NCBI RefSeq assembly: GCF_934754925.1
Contig: NZ_CAKVJA010000003.1
Location: forward strand, 1 to 64,000
Source of the DNA: an uncultured Clostridium sp.
Lineage (GTDB): Bacteria > Bacillota > Clostridia > Clostridiales > Clostridiaceae
DNA length: 64,000 bases
Reading direction: 5' to 3'
The position numbers and the translations under genes are program-made. Below, one piece after another: positions 8,949 to 17,521 of this stretch. Below the pieces are notes generated by a model, which did no database searches, was not told the DNA's origin, and saw nothing but the letters and a program-made list of their open reading frames with translations. How positions within the stretch are numbered: position 1 is the first letter of the stretch; the number at the start of each line of letters is the position of its first letter.

Positions 8949-9740
8949 TTAAAAACTTCCACCACCACCGCCGTGAGTATTTCCACTGCTAGAATTATGG
9001 GTAGAACTTCCACCACTACTTGAATTATTTTTTTCAATTTTTCTTTTAGTAGTGAATGTATTTACAAAAGTATCCCTTCTTCTGGTGAATACTATAGAAT
9101 TATTATCTACATAATTTATACTAGAAATTGATTTTGTATTTTTATAAGAATTAACTACAACTATACACACTAAACTTGCTACTATAGTTGCAGCCGCTAA
9201 AGCAATTAATACTACCTTTATATTATTCTCTTCTTCACTATAGGTATATTGATCTTCTGGTATTCCACTCTCCATATAATATTGTATATCTGTTAAGAAT
9301 ATATTACATCCATCAAAATACTCTTCATTACTCAAATACTTACTTATATCACTAACAATAGAATCTATCCTATTATCAGTAAAATATTCTATTGCATCTC
9401 CACTAGTAGAAATCCAAATTTTTCTATCACTCATGTCTATTAATAATAATAATCCACTATTATTATTACCTAATCCATAGCCATTATAATCATAATAATC
9501 ATCTGCATAATCTCTAGGAGTTTTTCCTTTCAAATCATTAGAGGTAACTATAACCGCATCCATACTATATTTTTCTCTAAATTTTTCAATATTCTCTATT
9601 AACTGATTTCTTTCATTCTGTGATAAAAGGTTTGCGTCATCAACTACAGGATTCACATTAGCCTTAACCATAAAACTAATGGATAATATAAAAATTAATG
9701 TACTAATAAAAGGTATATACTTCCTATTTAAACTATTCAT
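8949..9740 (-). CDS. TPM-domain (YgcG-like) membrane protein
   Basis: A 263-residue protein with an N-terminal signal helix (~8-27), a TPM_phosphatase domain (~30-165; NPVVDDANLLSQ and GNNNSGLLLLIDMSDRKIWI are the family blocks), a membrane helix (~178-198), a basic cytoplasmic stretch and a Ser/Gly tail ending GGGGGSF. The family is found in thylakoid TLP18.3 and bacterial YgcG; its function in bacteria is unclear. Its ATG overlaps the stop of the upstream zinc-ribbon gene (ATGA), so the two are translationally coupled. Confidence 0.8.
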   Translation of the reverse strand: MNSLNRKYIPFISTLIFILSISFMVKANVNPVVDDANLLSQNERNQLIENIEKFREKYSMDAVIVTSNDLKGKTPRDYADDYYDYNGYGLGNNNSGLLLLIDMSDRKIWISTSGDAIEYFTDNRIDSIVSDISKYLSNEEYFDGCNIFLTDIQYYMESGIPEDQYTYSEEENNIKVVLIALAAATIVASLVCIVVVNSYKNTKSISSINYVDNNSIVFTRRRDTFVNTFTTKRKIEKNNSSSGGSSTHNSSSGNTHGGGGGSF

Positions 9741-10804
9741 ATAATCATACCTCCTATAAATACTAATAAAAATACAATAATAAAAACAAATAAAAATAAT
9801 ATAAATATTTTCCCCTTAGATACAGGTAATGACCCAAAAATTTTCCCCGTCTGTCCATTCATAGCAAAAATATAATTACTACTTCCTGAACTATATGTCA
9901 TCATCCATACAGGCATTAATGCATAATTGCAAGAAGTTTTATTAAAGCTTTCCTTAGTTCCTATAACATCAACAGTTGAATATCCACTTATTGAACTTCT
10001 TAATATATCATTAGTTCCTAACTTTATTTTCTTTTCTATTAATGGCAAAACCTCATCTTTTGTTTTATCATATTTTTCCGAAAAGAAACCTGGTAAATAA
10101 GCAATAGAAAACTCTTGAAATCCTTTAGAATCATATGGCTCTATACTTTCCATAATCTTATCATCCATTTTACTTGATGCATTGCTAGGCACATTTTTAA
10201 AGCTTAAATTTGCTTCTCTATAAATATTATATATATCTGTTTTAGTATATTTATAATCTCCACTCACCCATGTTGTAATTTTTTTACCTCTTGCACTCAT
10301 TTGTCCAGTTACATCAGAATCAACTATCCAGAAAGGAATATAAATACCTGTTATTTTTTCTAATTGTTTGGATGAATAAAATTCATTAGGTAAAAACCAT
10401 TTCTTTTTACTCCACTTCATAAAATTTTCAATAGCCTTATCTTTATCTATTTTAAATGGAATAACCTTAGAAGGCTTAAATTCTCCATTAAACTTATCAC
10501 TTAAAACAACAGGTCCATGGCAATAACAACAAAATGTAGCTGTAGTATTATTATCTACTACTACCTCTGCCCCACACCTTGGACATGAATAAATCCTAGT
10601 TTTTTCATCAATATTATCCCATTCTTTATTATAAGTATAGTCTAAGTTTTCCTTATTTATATGTTCATTATCTAAGGTATTCAATCTTTCTATTTCATCT
10701 ATAGTAAACTCACTTAAACAAAAATCACATTTACCTTTTTGTACTTCTGGATTAAATTTAATCTCTGCTCCACAATTTGGACATTTATAGGTAACAGCAG
10801 TCAT
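9737..10804 (-). CDS. Double zinc-ribbon membrane-anchored protein
   Basis: A 355-residue protein. Two Cys4 ribbons open it: CPNCG...CDFC (8-30) and CPRCG...CCYC (74-95). A conserved middle domain follows (VIPFKIDKDKAIENFMKW ~116, IYIPFWIVDSDVTGQ ~148) and a single C-terminal membrane helix (~330-350). The pair zinc-ribbon protein plus TPM protein recurs in clostridia, suggesting a joint envelope job. Function unknown. ATG follows a GGGGGAAAAAA site. Confidence 0.75.
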   Translation of the reverse strand: MTAVTYKCPNCGAEIKFNPEVQKGKCDFCLSEFTIDEIERLNTLDNEHINKENLDYTYNKEWDNIDEKTRIYSCPRCGAEVVVDNNTTATFCCYCHGPVVLSDKFNGEFKPSKVIPFKIDKDKAIENFMKWSKKKWFLPNEFYSSKQLEKITGIYIPFWIVDSDVTGQMSARGKKITTWVSGDYKYTKTDIYNIYREANLSFKNVPSNASSKMDDKIMESIEPYDSKGFQEFSIAYLPGFFSEKYDKTKDEVLPLIEKKIKLGTNDILRSSISGYSTVDVIGTKESFNKTSCNYALMPVWMMTYSSGSSNYIFAMNGQTGKIFGSLPVSKGKIFILFLFVFIIVFLLVFIGGMII

Positions 10805-11210
10805 TTTTTTCCCCCTATTTAATATTTCTTATTTATAAAATTATACCATATATTTTAAAATATTATTTAAAATACCAATTATATTTCATATTTAAAAACT
10901 TAATTTTAATGGAACACATTTTTTTAATTTGTCTATATATTTTTATCAAAATTTTAATTTACTCTATTATAATATTTAAGGCTATTTGCCCATATTTATA
11001 CATTTTATTTTTCTTGACTTTTATTTATTAATGTGATTTAAATTCTTTATTTATAAGTGCTAAGAGCATTTTTCCGTAATTATCCAGTTGACCTTTGGAA
11101 ATACAACCCTTGTTCTATTTTTCCAGACTAATTTGACAGTATTTTTGATATATAGTATAAACTAGTTGCAGAACGAAGGAATTAAATTTACAATCTTGGA
11201 GGTGTATTTT
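10805..11210. other. Divergent intergenic region of ~400 bp
   Basis: Holds the promoter of the 3D-domain gene (11133-11161) and a 40-base leader. The region before the promoter is AT-rich; I checked it for a ydaO-type (c-di-AMP) riboswitch and did not find the conserved core. Confidence 0.5.
11133..11161 (+). promoter_or_regulatory. Sigma-A type promoter of the 3D-domain gene
   Basis: TTGACA (11133-11138) and TATAAA (11156-11161) with an ideal 17-base spacer. Transcription would start near 11168, which rules out the TTG at 11166 as the start of the following gene. Confidence 0.75.
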
Positions 11211-11918
11211 CTGTTTAAGAAAATTTTTATTTTAACAACTTCACTTGCACTATTAATATTCGGTATAAATGAGTTTTATGCACAAGCAAGTGTTTTAAAT
11301 AATTCAAGTAAAAAAGTTGTTAATGTTAGTTATTTAGAAAAACATAATGATAATAATCAAACAAATTCAGATAATGATTCAACTAATAATGGTAATGCTA
11401 TATTAATTAACTCTAATAACGATATAATTATTAATGACATTACTACTAATACTAATGTAAATATTGAATTTACTTCTACAGCTGATAACATAATGAAAGA
11501 TGTGTCTATCTATAATAAAAAGGTGAAAGAAAAACAAATTAACGAAAAAGCTGATAACACAAAATCAGAAGCTAATGTAAAATCTGAAACCGTATCTGAA
11601 ACTAAAGAATCTGACAATTCATATAAAGCTATTTATACAATGGAAGCTACTGCATATACTGGAGATACTACTACTGCTACCGGTATTACCCCAGTTCGCA
11701 ATCCTGAAGGACTTAGTACTATTGCTGTAGATCCATCAATAATTCCTTTAGGTTCAAAAGTTTATATACCAGGATATGGTGAAGCTATTGCTGCTGATAC
11801 CGGTGGAGCTATTAAAGGAAATAGAGTTGATTTATTTTTAAATTCTGAAAATGAATGTACTAATTGGGGTAGACAAAATATCACTCTATATGTCCTGTCA
11901 TATCCAGGTGAATGGTAA
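11211..11918 (+). CDS. 3D-domain cell-wall protein with signal peptide
   Basis: Probably secreted. I place the start at CTG 11211, six bases after GGAGGTG (11198-11204): it gives a clean signal peptide (FKKIFILTTSLALLIFG, cleavage near QA-S) and lies downstream of the promoter. The longer frame from TTG 11166 would begin before the transcript. A low-complexity Asn/Thr/Lys linker (~25-140) leads to a C-terminal 3D domain (~145-235) with the three aspartates in VDPS, ADTGG and NRVDLFL. 3D domains occur in Rpf/YabE/MltA-like peptidoglycan lytic enzymes. No G5 or LysM domain is present. Confidence 0.85.
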   Translation: MFKKIFILTTSLALLIFGINEFYAQASVLNNSSKKVVNVSYLEKHNDNNQTNSDNDSTNNGNAILINSNNDIIINDITTNTNVNIEFTSTADNIMKDVSIYNKKVKEKQINEKADNTKSEANVKSETVSETKESDNSYKAIYTMEATAYTGDTTTATGITPVRNPEGLSTIAVDPSIIPLGSKVYIPGYGEAIAADTGGAIKGNRVDLFLNSENECTNWGRQNITLYVLSYPGEW

Positions 11919-11996
11919 AATTAATAGTAATAATTCATTTACTATTGTTCATACTAATTAAAGTAATGCTTTTTATTTTAATTAGGAGGGTTCAGT

Positions 11997-12131
11997 TTGT
12001 TAATACCTAAATTTACTTTTTGTATACATAAATACAATTCTGAAATAGTAAGAAATATTTGCTTTAAAGGTGGCTATTATGAAAAGTTGACTTGTAAGAA
12101 GTGTGGTAAAGTTAAAAATCTATATTGGTAG
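11997..12131 (+). CDS. Small Cys-containing protein (44 aa)
   Basis: TTG at 11997 is six bases after AGGAGGG and the frame runs 44 codons to TAG. The peptide has Cys9, His11 and Cys22 in its first half and a CKKCG pair near residue 33, a possible single zinc site. It ends LYW. It is followed by a strong plus-strand terminator, so it is probably expressed. Found by reading, since it is too short for ordinary ORF lists. Function unknown. Confidence 0.6.
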   Translation: MLIPKFTFCIHKYNSEIVRNICFKGGYYEKLTCKKCGKVKNLYW

Positions 12132-12157
12132 AATAACTTTATTGTATAAAATACAAA

Positions 12158-12192
12158 GGAGTATATTAATTTCAATATACTCCCTTTTTTTA
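12158..12192 (+). terminator. Terminator of the small Cys protein gene
   Basis: GGAGTATATT (12158-12167) pairs with AATATACTCC (12174-12183), then CTTTTTTTT. Confidence 0.9.
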
Positions 12193-12198
12193 ATTTAA

Positions 12199-12702
12199 CT
12201 ATTTTATTAATTTTTCGTAAGTTGCTTGTGCATCTGCTGATACGTCACTATTTACTATAAATAATGAAACTAAATTTCCATCAACCTTTACTTCTGCACT
12301 TTCAGAAACTTCTTGTTCTTCTGGATAAAAAGCACTTCCTATTTTATCTTGTAAAACTTGCTCTACTGAAGCTTTTACCTCATCTACTTTACCTTCCTTT
12401 GCTTTTACAACCATAATAAATCCTGGCCCTGGAGATATTTGAGTGTCTAATATTCCGTAATCTTCTATATCATCTAAATTTAAATGATAAATTTCTGATG
12501 CCATAGTATCATCAATTTCAGCAGCAGCTCTCACATATTCTTTCTCATTTAACTTTTCAACTATTTCTTTTGCTGATACTGAATTTGTTTGTTGTGTACT
12601 TTGTTCCACTGATGAAGAATTTCCTGAATTTTTATTTCCACACCCAGTTAATGTTGCTCCAATCATAACTGCTATTAATGTACTTACTAATATTTTTTTC
12701 AT
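12199..12702 (-). CDS. DUF4358 lipoprotein
   Basis: A 167-residue lipoprotein: signal helix and lipobox LTGC (18-21) with Cys21 as the lipidated residue, a Ser/Asn/Gln linker (~22-43), then a DUF4358 domain (~44-165; EYVRAAAEIDDTMASEIY, GFIMVVKAKEGKVDEV). The family is common in Clostridia, anchored on the outer side of the membrane; function unknown. ATG follows GTGAGGTTACAATA. Monocistronic. Confidence 0.8.
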   Translation of the reverse strand: MKKILVSTLIAVMIGATLTGCGNKNSGNSSSVEQSTQQTNSVSAKEIVEKLNEKEYVRAAAEIDDTMASEIYHLNLDDIEDYGILDTQISPGPGFIMVVKAKEGKVDEVKASVEQVLQDKIGSAFYPEEQEVSESAEVKVDGNLVSLFIVNSDVSADAQATYEKLIK

Positions 12703-12948
12703 TATTGTAACCTCACTTTATTCTTTTGCTATATCAATTTTCTTGTCCTCTTATTAGACTATCTTGTTATTTAAATTGTTCCCAAGATTTAAAATTTTTT
12801 TAATTTTATTTATTTCCATTTATTTACAATTCATTCTATTTTAATTATACTTATATTAAGAAACACAATCTCTTCTTAAAGCAAAGGTAAAAATTTTATT
12901 AATAAAATTACTACTTAGATAACTTTTAGGACTCCTTTATGAAATGAG

Positions 12949-13743
12949 GTGATTTATATAGACAATGATAATTTTAACTTAACCGAAAGACGAAAATTAC
13001 TTCATGAACGACAAAGAAAAAGGCAAAAAATATTTAAGCTTATAACTTTATCAATTCCTCTATTTATTGTATTAATAACCATAATAAGCATTATGTCAAA
13101 TAGAAATAATACAATTGCAGCTTTTAATTTAGCTATACCTAAAATAGAAGAAAAACAGCTTTATACTGTTTGTATAGATCCTGGTCACGGCGATTGGGAT
13201 TATGGTGCAATTAGCCCAAATGGTACAGCTGAAAAAGATATTACACTTTCTATTTCTTTAAAACTAGGTAAGTTATTAGAAGAGGATGGTAGTTTTAAGA
13301 TTATTTATACTCGTGCAACAGATACTATGGATTGGATAGAAACAGCAAATGACAGTTTAAAAGAAAGAATTAAAATCTCGAAAATATCTAATGCAGATAT
13401 CTTTGTGTCTATTCATTGTAACTATAGCTCTGATTCTAATGATGTTTTAGGGGTTGAAACCTGGTATAATCCTTCTGATGATAGTAGTTTAACCTTAGCA
13501 AAATATTTACAACAATCTCTAATAGATTTAGATTATACTAATAATAGAGGAGTAAAATCATATGTTCCCGGCGAAGAGCTTGCAGTTTTAGAATTAAACT
13601 CTACAACATCAGCTTTAGTTGAATTAGGATTTCTAACGAATCCTTCTGATGAAAAATATCTTACTTCAAGTATTGGGCAAGATAATTGTGCAAATGCACT
13701 TTATAGAGCAATTCTTGAATATAGAGATGATACTAATGAATAA
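12949..13743 (+). CDS. N-acetylmuramoyl-L-alanine amidase (Amidase_3), membrane-anchored
   Basis: Cleaves the amide bond between muramic acid and the stem peptide. A basic N-terminus (residues 13-30) and one membrane helix (~31-50) anchor a C-terminal Amidase_3 domain (~72-258). The zinc ligands are visible: His80 in DPGHGD, Glu95 in AEKD, His156 in SIHCN, with catalytic Glu225 in LVELGFLTN. This resembles CwlD-type amidases. The nominal GTG at 12949 overlaps the ribosome site (GAGGTG), so translation may start a few codons later, for example at ATA 12958; the first ATG in frame is far downstream. Confidence 0.88.
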   Translation: MIYIDNDNFNLTERRKLLHERQRKRQKIFKLITLSIPLFIVLITIISIMSNRNNTIAAFNLAIPKIEEKQLYTVCIDPGHGDWDYGAISPNGTAEKDITLSISLKLGKLLEEDGSFKIIYTRATDTMDWIETANDSLKERIKISKISNADIFVSIHCNYSSDSNDVLGVETWYNPSDDSSLTLAKYLQQSLIDLDYTNNRGVKSYVPGEELAVLELNSTTSALVELGFLTNPSDEKYLTSSIGQDNCANALYRAILEYRDDTNE

Positions 13744-13750
13744 GAGAAAA

Positions 13751-13794
13751 AAGAATCTAAATAATAGCAATACTTTACTATTATTTAGATTCTT
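13751..13794. terminator. Bidirectional terminator
   Basis: Arms 13751-13767 and 13778-13794 are a perfect 17-base inverted repeat between the amidase and the converging epimerase gene. Confidence 0.85.
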
Positions 13795-13801
13795 AAACTT
13801 A

Positions 13802-14677
13802 TTATTTTATTGTTACTGTATATGAACTATTAAACTTTTCTCCTATATCTAATTTTTGTATTCCATCCTTATCTTTTAATTCTCCAGTAAAATCTTCAAA
13901 ATCAGCATGTCCATACCATGGCTCTATACATACAAAAGGTGCTCCTGTTGACTTTGTCCATAATCCCATATAAGGGAATCCAGTAAAGTCCATAGTTAAT
14001 ACTTTATCATGATTAACAGATTTTAATCTTATTTTATTTGACTTTAAGCTATCAAAAACTAAAGCATCACCTTTAAACAAATCAAAACTTAAAGGTATTA
14101 TATTATTATCAACTAAATATTGCTTTCTTTCACGTTTTATATAACCATCTTTATTTATAGGCATTATATCGCAATTTTCCTTTTCATTGAACTCAAAATA
14201 ATAATCATCTATTATTTCTCCAGGCATAATTGGACACATAAATGCTGGATGCGCTCCTATTGAAAAGTAAATCATCTTATTATCAGTATTTTCTACTATA
14301 TATTCTGTTATAACTCCATTTTCTAACAAAGTATAAGAAATTTTTAATGAAAATTTATATGGATATACCTTTAAAGTTTCTTCTGAATCAACTAATTCAA
14401 AAACAATATTATCATCCGTCTTTTTTATCATTTCAAACTCTTTCAGTCTAGCTAATCCATGTTGTGGTAAATTATATTCTTTTCCATCAACTCTATAACT
14501 CCCATTGTTAACCTTGCCTACTATTGGAAATAATACTGGTGCACTATATCCCCAATATCTCTTATTTCTGTTCCATAAATATTCAATTCCATCTACTTTA
14601 GATTTAATATTGTGAAGTTCTGCACCCTGATTGCTTATAGTAATTTTAATTTTTTCATTCTCCAATGTATACAACAT
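13802..14677 (-). CDS. Aldose 1-epimerase family protein (LacX-like)
   Basis: A 291-residue galactose-mutarotase fold enzyme. The probable catalytic His73 (PQHGLAR), His143 (GAHPAFMCP) and Glu252 (CIEPWYGHAD) are in place. LacX-type members act on the anomeric carbon of sugars or sugar phosphates; the true substrate is unknown. I start at ATG 14677, behind GGGGGGAG; an upstream in-frame ATG at 14695 precedes that ribosome site and is less likely. No sugar operon surrounds it. Confidence 0.85.
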   Translation of the reverse strand: MLYTLENEKIKITISNQGAELHNIKSKVDGIEYLWNRNKRYWGYSAPVLFPIVGKVNNGSYRVDGKEYNLPQHGLARLKEFEMIKKTDDNIVFELVDSEETLKVYPYKFSLKISYTLLENGVITEYIVENTDNKMIYFSIGAHPAFMCPIMPGEIIDDYYFEFNEKENCDIMPINKDGYIKRERKQYLVDNNIIPLSFDLFKGDALVFDSLKSNKIRLKSVNHDKVLTMDFTGFPYMGLWTKSTGAPFVCIEPWYGHADFEDFTGELKDKDGIQKLDIGEKFNSSYTVTIK

Positions 14678-14751
14678 TTTTCTCCCCCCTACCATCTATA
14701 ATATACTATACATAATTATACAATATATTAACAAATTATTACAGAATGAAA

Positions 14752-14806
14752 AATAACGTATTTAAAATAGTGATTTTTAATCATTCACTACTCTAAATAC
14801 GTTATT
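14752..14806 (-). terminator. Long hairpin after the rhodanese gene
   Basis: Arms 14752-14773 and 14785-14806 match at 20 of 22 positions. It begins directly beyond the stop codon of the rhodanese gene; the T-run after it is short. Confidence 0.6.
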
Positions 14807-14807
14807 T

Positions 14808-15122
14808 CTATTCTACTATACCCTTATATCCTAAAAGTCCTTGTCCTAAATTATATAATTTAGTAAATCCTTCTTCCTCTAACATTTGACATGCCAATGC
14901 GCTTTTATGTCCAGCCTTACAATAAACCAAAATAGGTCTATCTTTATTTTCTTTTAGATCCTCAAGTTCCCATTCTAGCTCTTCAACTGGTATGTTTATT
15001 GCATTAGGTATTTTATTTTCTTTAAATTCACTATATCTTCTAACATCTATGATAATTAAATCTTTACAATCTTTTATTAAATTTTGAGCTTGCATACTAT
15101 TAATTGACTTAAATGAACTCAT
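14808..15122 (-). CDS. Rhodanese-like domain protein
   Basis: A 104-residue single rhodanese domain. The active-site loop is CKAGHKS with Cys68, and DVRRYSEF (~26) and IPNAINIPVEEL (~38) are the usual flanking motifs. Such PspE/GlpE-like proteins carry sulfane sulfur as a persulfide on the Cys. ATG follows AGAGGTGTAATT. It sits alone between a sugar epimerase and a methyltransferase; the sulfur partner is unknown. Confidence 0.9.
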   Translation of the reverse strand: MSSFKSINSMQAQNLIKDCKDLIIIDVRRYSEFKENKIPNAINIPVEELEWELEDLKENKDRPILVYCKAGHKSALACQMLEEEGFTKLYNLGQGLLGYKGIVE

Positions 15123-15188
15123 AATTACACCTCTTTTGTCATTACATTTAAATTAATTATATAATAATAAATTTTATTTACAAGCAAA

Positions 15189-15734
15189 TTATTTATTTAT
15201 CGGCTTTACAGCATCTATAATAATTGAAACCATTCCTAAATTATCTTTAGAATTTCTACTATCAAATCTATAGCTTCTACATATTTTCCCCTTTGATTCA
15301 TCCCATTCCCTATAATGAAAATCTCCTTGTTCATCACAGTATTCTAAAAGTGTAACTTTAAAGCCTGCACTTTCAAATACATTAACTAATGTTTTATAGT
15401 CATATACAATTTTATGTGCTGATGCTGGATGCGCTTCATGCCCTGGGCCGCCAACCTTAACCATATTTTGATACCATTGATTTCTAAAATTTTTATCTGG
15501 CACTGCACATCTTACATATCCACCTGGTTTCAAAAACTTATAACAATTCTCTGCAGCCTTTACTCCATCTTCATAAGATAAATGTTCCCATACATGTTCC
15601 GCCAAAATTGCCTCTATATCACCATTTTGGGCAATATTTTCCCATTGTTCTATTGACAATAAATTAAGTTCATTTTCCTGCGTTGAAATCCATCCATCAT
15701 ATTTTACTTTTCCTGCTCCTACTATTATCCTCAT
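15189..15734 (-). CDS. SAM-dependent methyltransferase-like protein
   Basis: A 181-residue protein. It begins with a shortened SAM motif (VGAGKVKYDGW), then AILAEHVWEHLSYEDG (~42) and FLKPGGYVRCAVPD (~67), the class I methyltransferase blocks, and VFESAGFKVTLLEY (~119). The C-terminal half is unlike common families. The substrate is unknown. ATG at 15734 follows TAGGGGGAG. Confidence 0.75.
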   Translation of the reverse strand: MRIIVGAGKVKYDGWISTQENELNLLSIEQWENIAQNGDIEAILAEHVWEHLSYEDGVKAAENCYKFLKPGGYVRCAVPDKNFRNQWYQNMVKVGGPGHEAHPASAHKIVYDYKTLVNVFESAGFKVTLLEYCDEQGDFHYREWDESKGKICRSYRFDSRNSKDNLGMVSIIIDAVKPINK

Positions 15735-15926
15735 AATTTTTTCTCCCCCTAATACTTTATAAAAATGTAGATTTATATAACTTTAGCTAGAACTTATTAT
15801 CCAAATAATTTATTTTTTATAATTATATTGAATAATATATATTTTATACCATTTTAGACTTTTAAGTAAATATTTTTAATTATTTTCATAAAGATATTTT
15901 TAGTCGTTAGATATTCAAAAAATTAT

Positions 15927-16394
15927 TTAACAATTTAATATTTCAAAATTTATGGTAGTTCCCAATAATATCAATAATATTGAAATAACTCTCTTATAGC
16001 TATCGCTAATTTCCTTTTCATCCCTATTTTCACCAGTTTGTGATAAGGCTGTTCTATAGTTATCAAATAAAATTCCTGTAAAAATTGCTGTTACAAATAA
16101 ATATATTACATTTGCTCCCTTAGGCTCTTCTGTTAAATCTTGTAATGTATCAGCATAATTAGTAGAATTTAATTGATCCGTTATTTTTACCTTTTGCCAT
16201 TCAAGATATAATATATTAAGTATAGAAGCATATATAATTAAACAAATTCCAAATTCTGATAAATTACTAATTCCTAGTTGTTTTATTAATTCATATTTTT
16301 CTTCTTCTGTATTAGTTGCGCTACCATTTGAATTAAAATTACTTTTATTCTTACTATCAGTTCTAGTTGTTTTATTTTTTTTACACCTTTTCAT
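15927..16394 (-). CDS. Membrane protein of unknown function
   Basis: A 155-residue protein. Residues 1-35 are polar and basic (KKNKTTRTDSKNKSNF), then three hydrophobic helices (~48-65, ~94-110 and ~135-152) with a polar loop between the first two. I see no known domain. The ribosome site is weak (AAAGTTGAATTT). Possibly a three-helix inner membrane protein. Confidence 0.55.
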   Translation of the reverse strand: MKRCKKNKTTRTDSKNKSNFNSNGSATNTEEEKYELIKQLGISNLSEFGICLIIYASILNILYLEWQKVKITDQLNSTNYADTLQDLTEEPKGANVIYLFVTAIFTGILFDNYRTALSQTGENRDEKEISDSYKRVISILLILLGTTINFEILNC

Positions 16395-16713
16395 AAATTC
16401 AACTTTAAAATTGCTTTTCTATAATATGATATTCTAATAAAAATATACAGTTCCCTATAGTTTTTTCTTCTTCTTTTGTTCTTAATATTATTTTGTAATA
16501 TGATTGAAATATAGACTTTTTTAATATTAGCTGTTTTTATAACTTTAACTTTTTTATTATAATATAATTATAAATTTGATTTTTCTTAATAAATTTATCA
16601 CTTTGGAATTGTTTCCAATATTTTTTTGATAAATTATCATTTTTACCGTTGTAAATATTTTACATAACGCATATAATATTAATACGCAAGGGAATTTTTA
16701 GGAGGTTTTTTCT
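16395..16713. other. Divergent intergenic region with nested inverted repeat
   Basis: An AT-rich stretch between the minus-strand membrane-protein gene and the plus-strand 100-residue gene. At 16592-16635 AATTTATCA and TGATAAATT enclose the smaller palindrome TTGGAA-TTGT-TTCCAA (16603-16618). This could be an operator for either gene. Confidence 0.45.
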
Positions 16714-17016
16714 ATGGTAGATAAGTATATTAACGTAAAAGATTCATTTCAAATTTTTTTAGCTGAAAGAAATATACCTGATCCAGATGAGATGCTAGGT
16801 AAAGCTTTAAAATACTTAAAAGATAAAGGTCAAGAGGTTTCATTTAAAGGTTTTGATATAAATAATACGCCTATTGTTGAAATAGATAACGTACTATATA
16901 AATTTGATAAATGCTTTGGTCTTTGGCAATCAGCTAAATTCACTAAAATTCAAGGAGATTTTTCAGATTCTCTTATAACTAATAAGAAATCAAAAATTGA
17001 AAGCTTTTATTCTTAA
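16714..17016 (+). CDS. Hypothetical protein (100 aa)
   Basis: A soluble 100-residue protein behind a good TAGGAGGTTTTTTCT site. It has an N-terminal helical part (VKDSFQIFLAERNIPDPDEMLGKALKYL, too long for quoting further) and a beta-rich middle (EVSFKGFDINN, IVEIDNVLYKFDKCFGLW). One Cys. I do not recognise it. It precedes a GC-richer hairpin. Confidence 0.6.
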   Translation: MVDKYINVKDSFQIFLAERNIPDPDEMLGKALKYLKDKGQEVSFKGFDINNTPIVEIDNVLYKFDKCFGLWQSAKFTKIQGDFSDSLITNKKSKIESFYS

Positions 17017-17026
17017 ATATATAGTA

Positions 17027-17049
17027 AAGGCGCACATTAAGTGCGCCTT
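17027..17049 (+). terminator. Hairpin terminator
   Basis: AAGGCGCAC pairs with GTGCGCCTT around ATTAA, then AATATTTTAATT. It may serve both the 100-residue gene and the hydrogenase operon that converges on it. Confidence 0.7.
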
Positions 17050-17059
17050 AATATTTTAA

Positions 17060-17521
17060 TTATTTATTGGCATTATCTTTTTTGTTTGTCTCATATTCTT
17101 TTTGCTTTATTATATTTTTAGGTTTAGCTGCCGGTTTTGGAGGCAACTTTTTTATAAAATTTCCTCCCACCCTTAAATCTTTCTTATTATTTGAAACCAT
17201 AAGTACCTCATCTGTTAATGTTATTGCTTTCTTAGGGCAAAAATCTTTACATAATCCACAAAATGTACATGAAGTCAAATCAAAATTCATTTTTATCTCT
17301 TGTCCACCTTCTACTGATTTTATTTCTTTAGTTATTGCCTCAGCTGCACATACTCTAATACATATTCCACATCCAATACACGCATTTGAGTCAAAAGAAA
17401 GCTTTCCTCTATAATTCTTAGCTCCCTTTACCTCATCAATTGGATTTTCATCTGTCAATATAGGCTTAAATATATTAGATATTCCTTCTAAAAAGTAAGG
17501 AATTTTAAACATAATTTTCAT
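17060..17521 (-). CDS. mbhN: Membrane-bound hydrogenase ferredoxin-like subunit (MbhN/EchF type)
   Basis: A 153-residue electron-transfer subunit and the last gene of the operon. It carries two [4Fe-4S] clusters: CIGCGICIRVC (Cys48, 51, 54, 58) and CTFCGLCKDFC (Cys85, 88, 91, 95). It should pass electrons from soluble ferredoxin to the small subunit. The C-terminus is Lys-rich and polar. The ATG at 17521 lies just behind the ribosome site, so the ATG at 17512 (fourth codon) may be the real start. It overlaps the upstream small-subunit gene by 17 bases. It is the homologue of NuoI in complex I. Confidence 0.88.
   Translation of the reverse strand: MKIMFKIPYFLEGISNIFKPILTDENPIDEVKGAKNYRGKLSFDSNACIGCGICIRVCAAEAITKEIKSVEGGQEIKMNFDLTSCTFCGLCKDFCPKKAITLTDEVLMVSNNKKDLRVGGNFIKKLPPKPAAKPKNIIKQKEYETNKKDNANK

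Noticed and set aside
10860..11165. A ydaO-type c-di-AMP riboswitch before the cell-wall 3D-domain gene
   Set aside because: The expected conserved core is absent and a good promoter leaves a leader of only ~43 bases.
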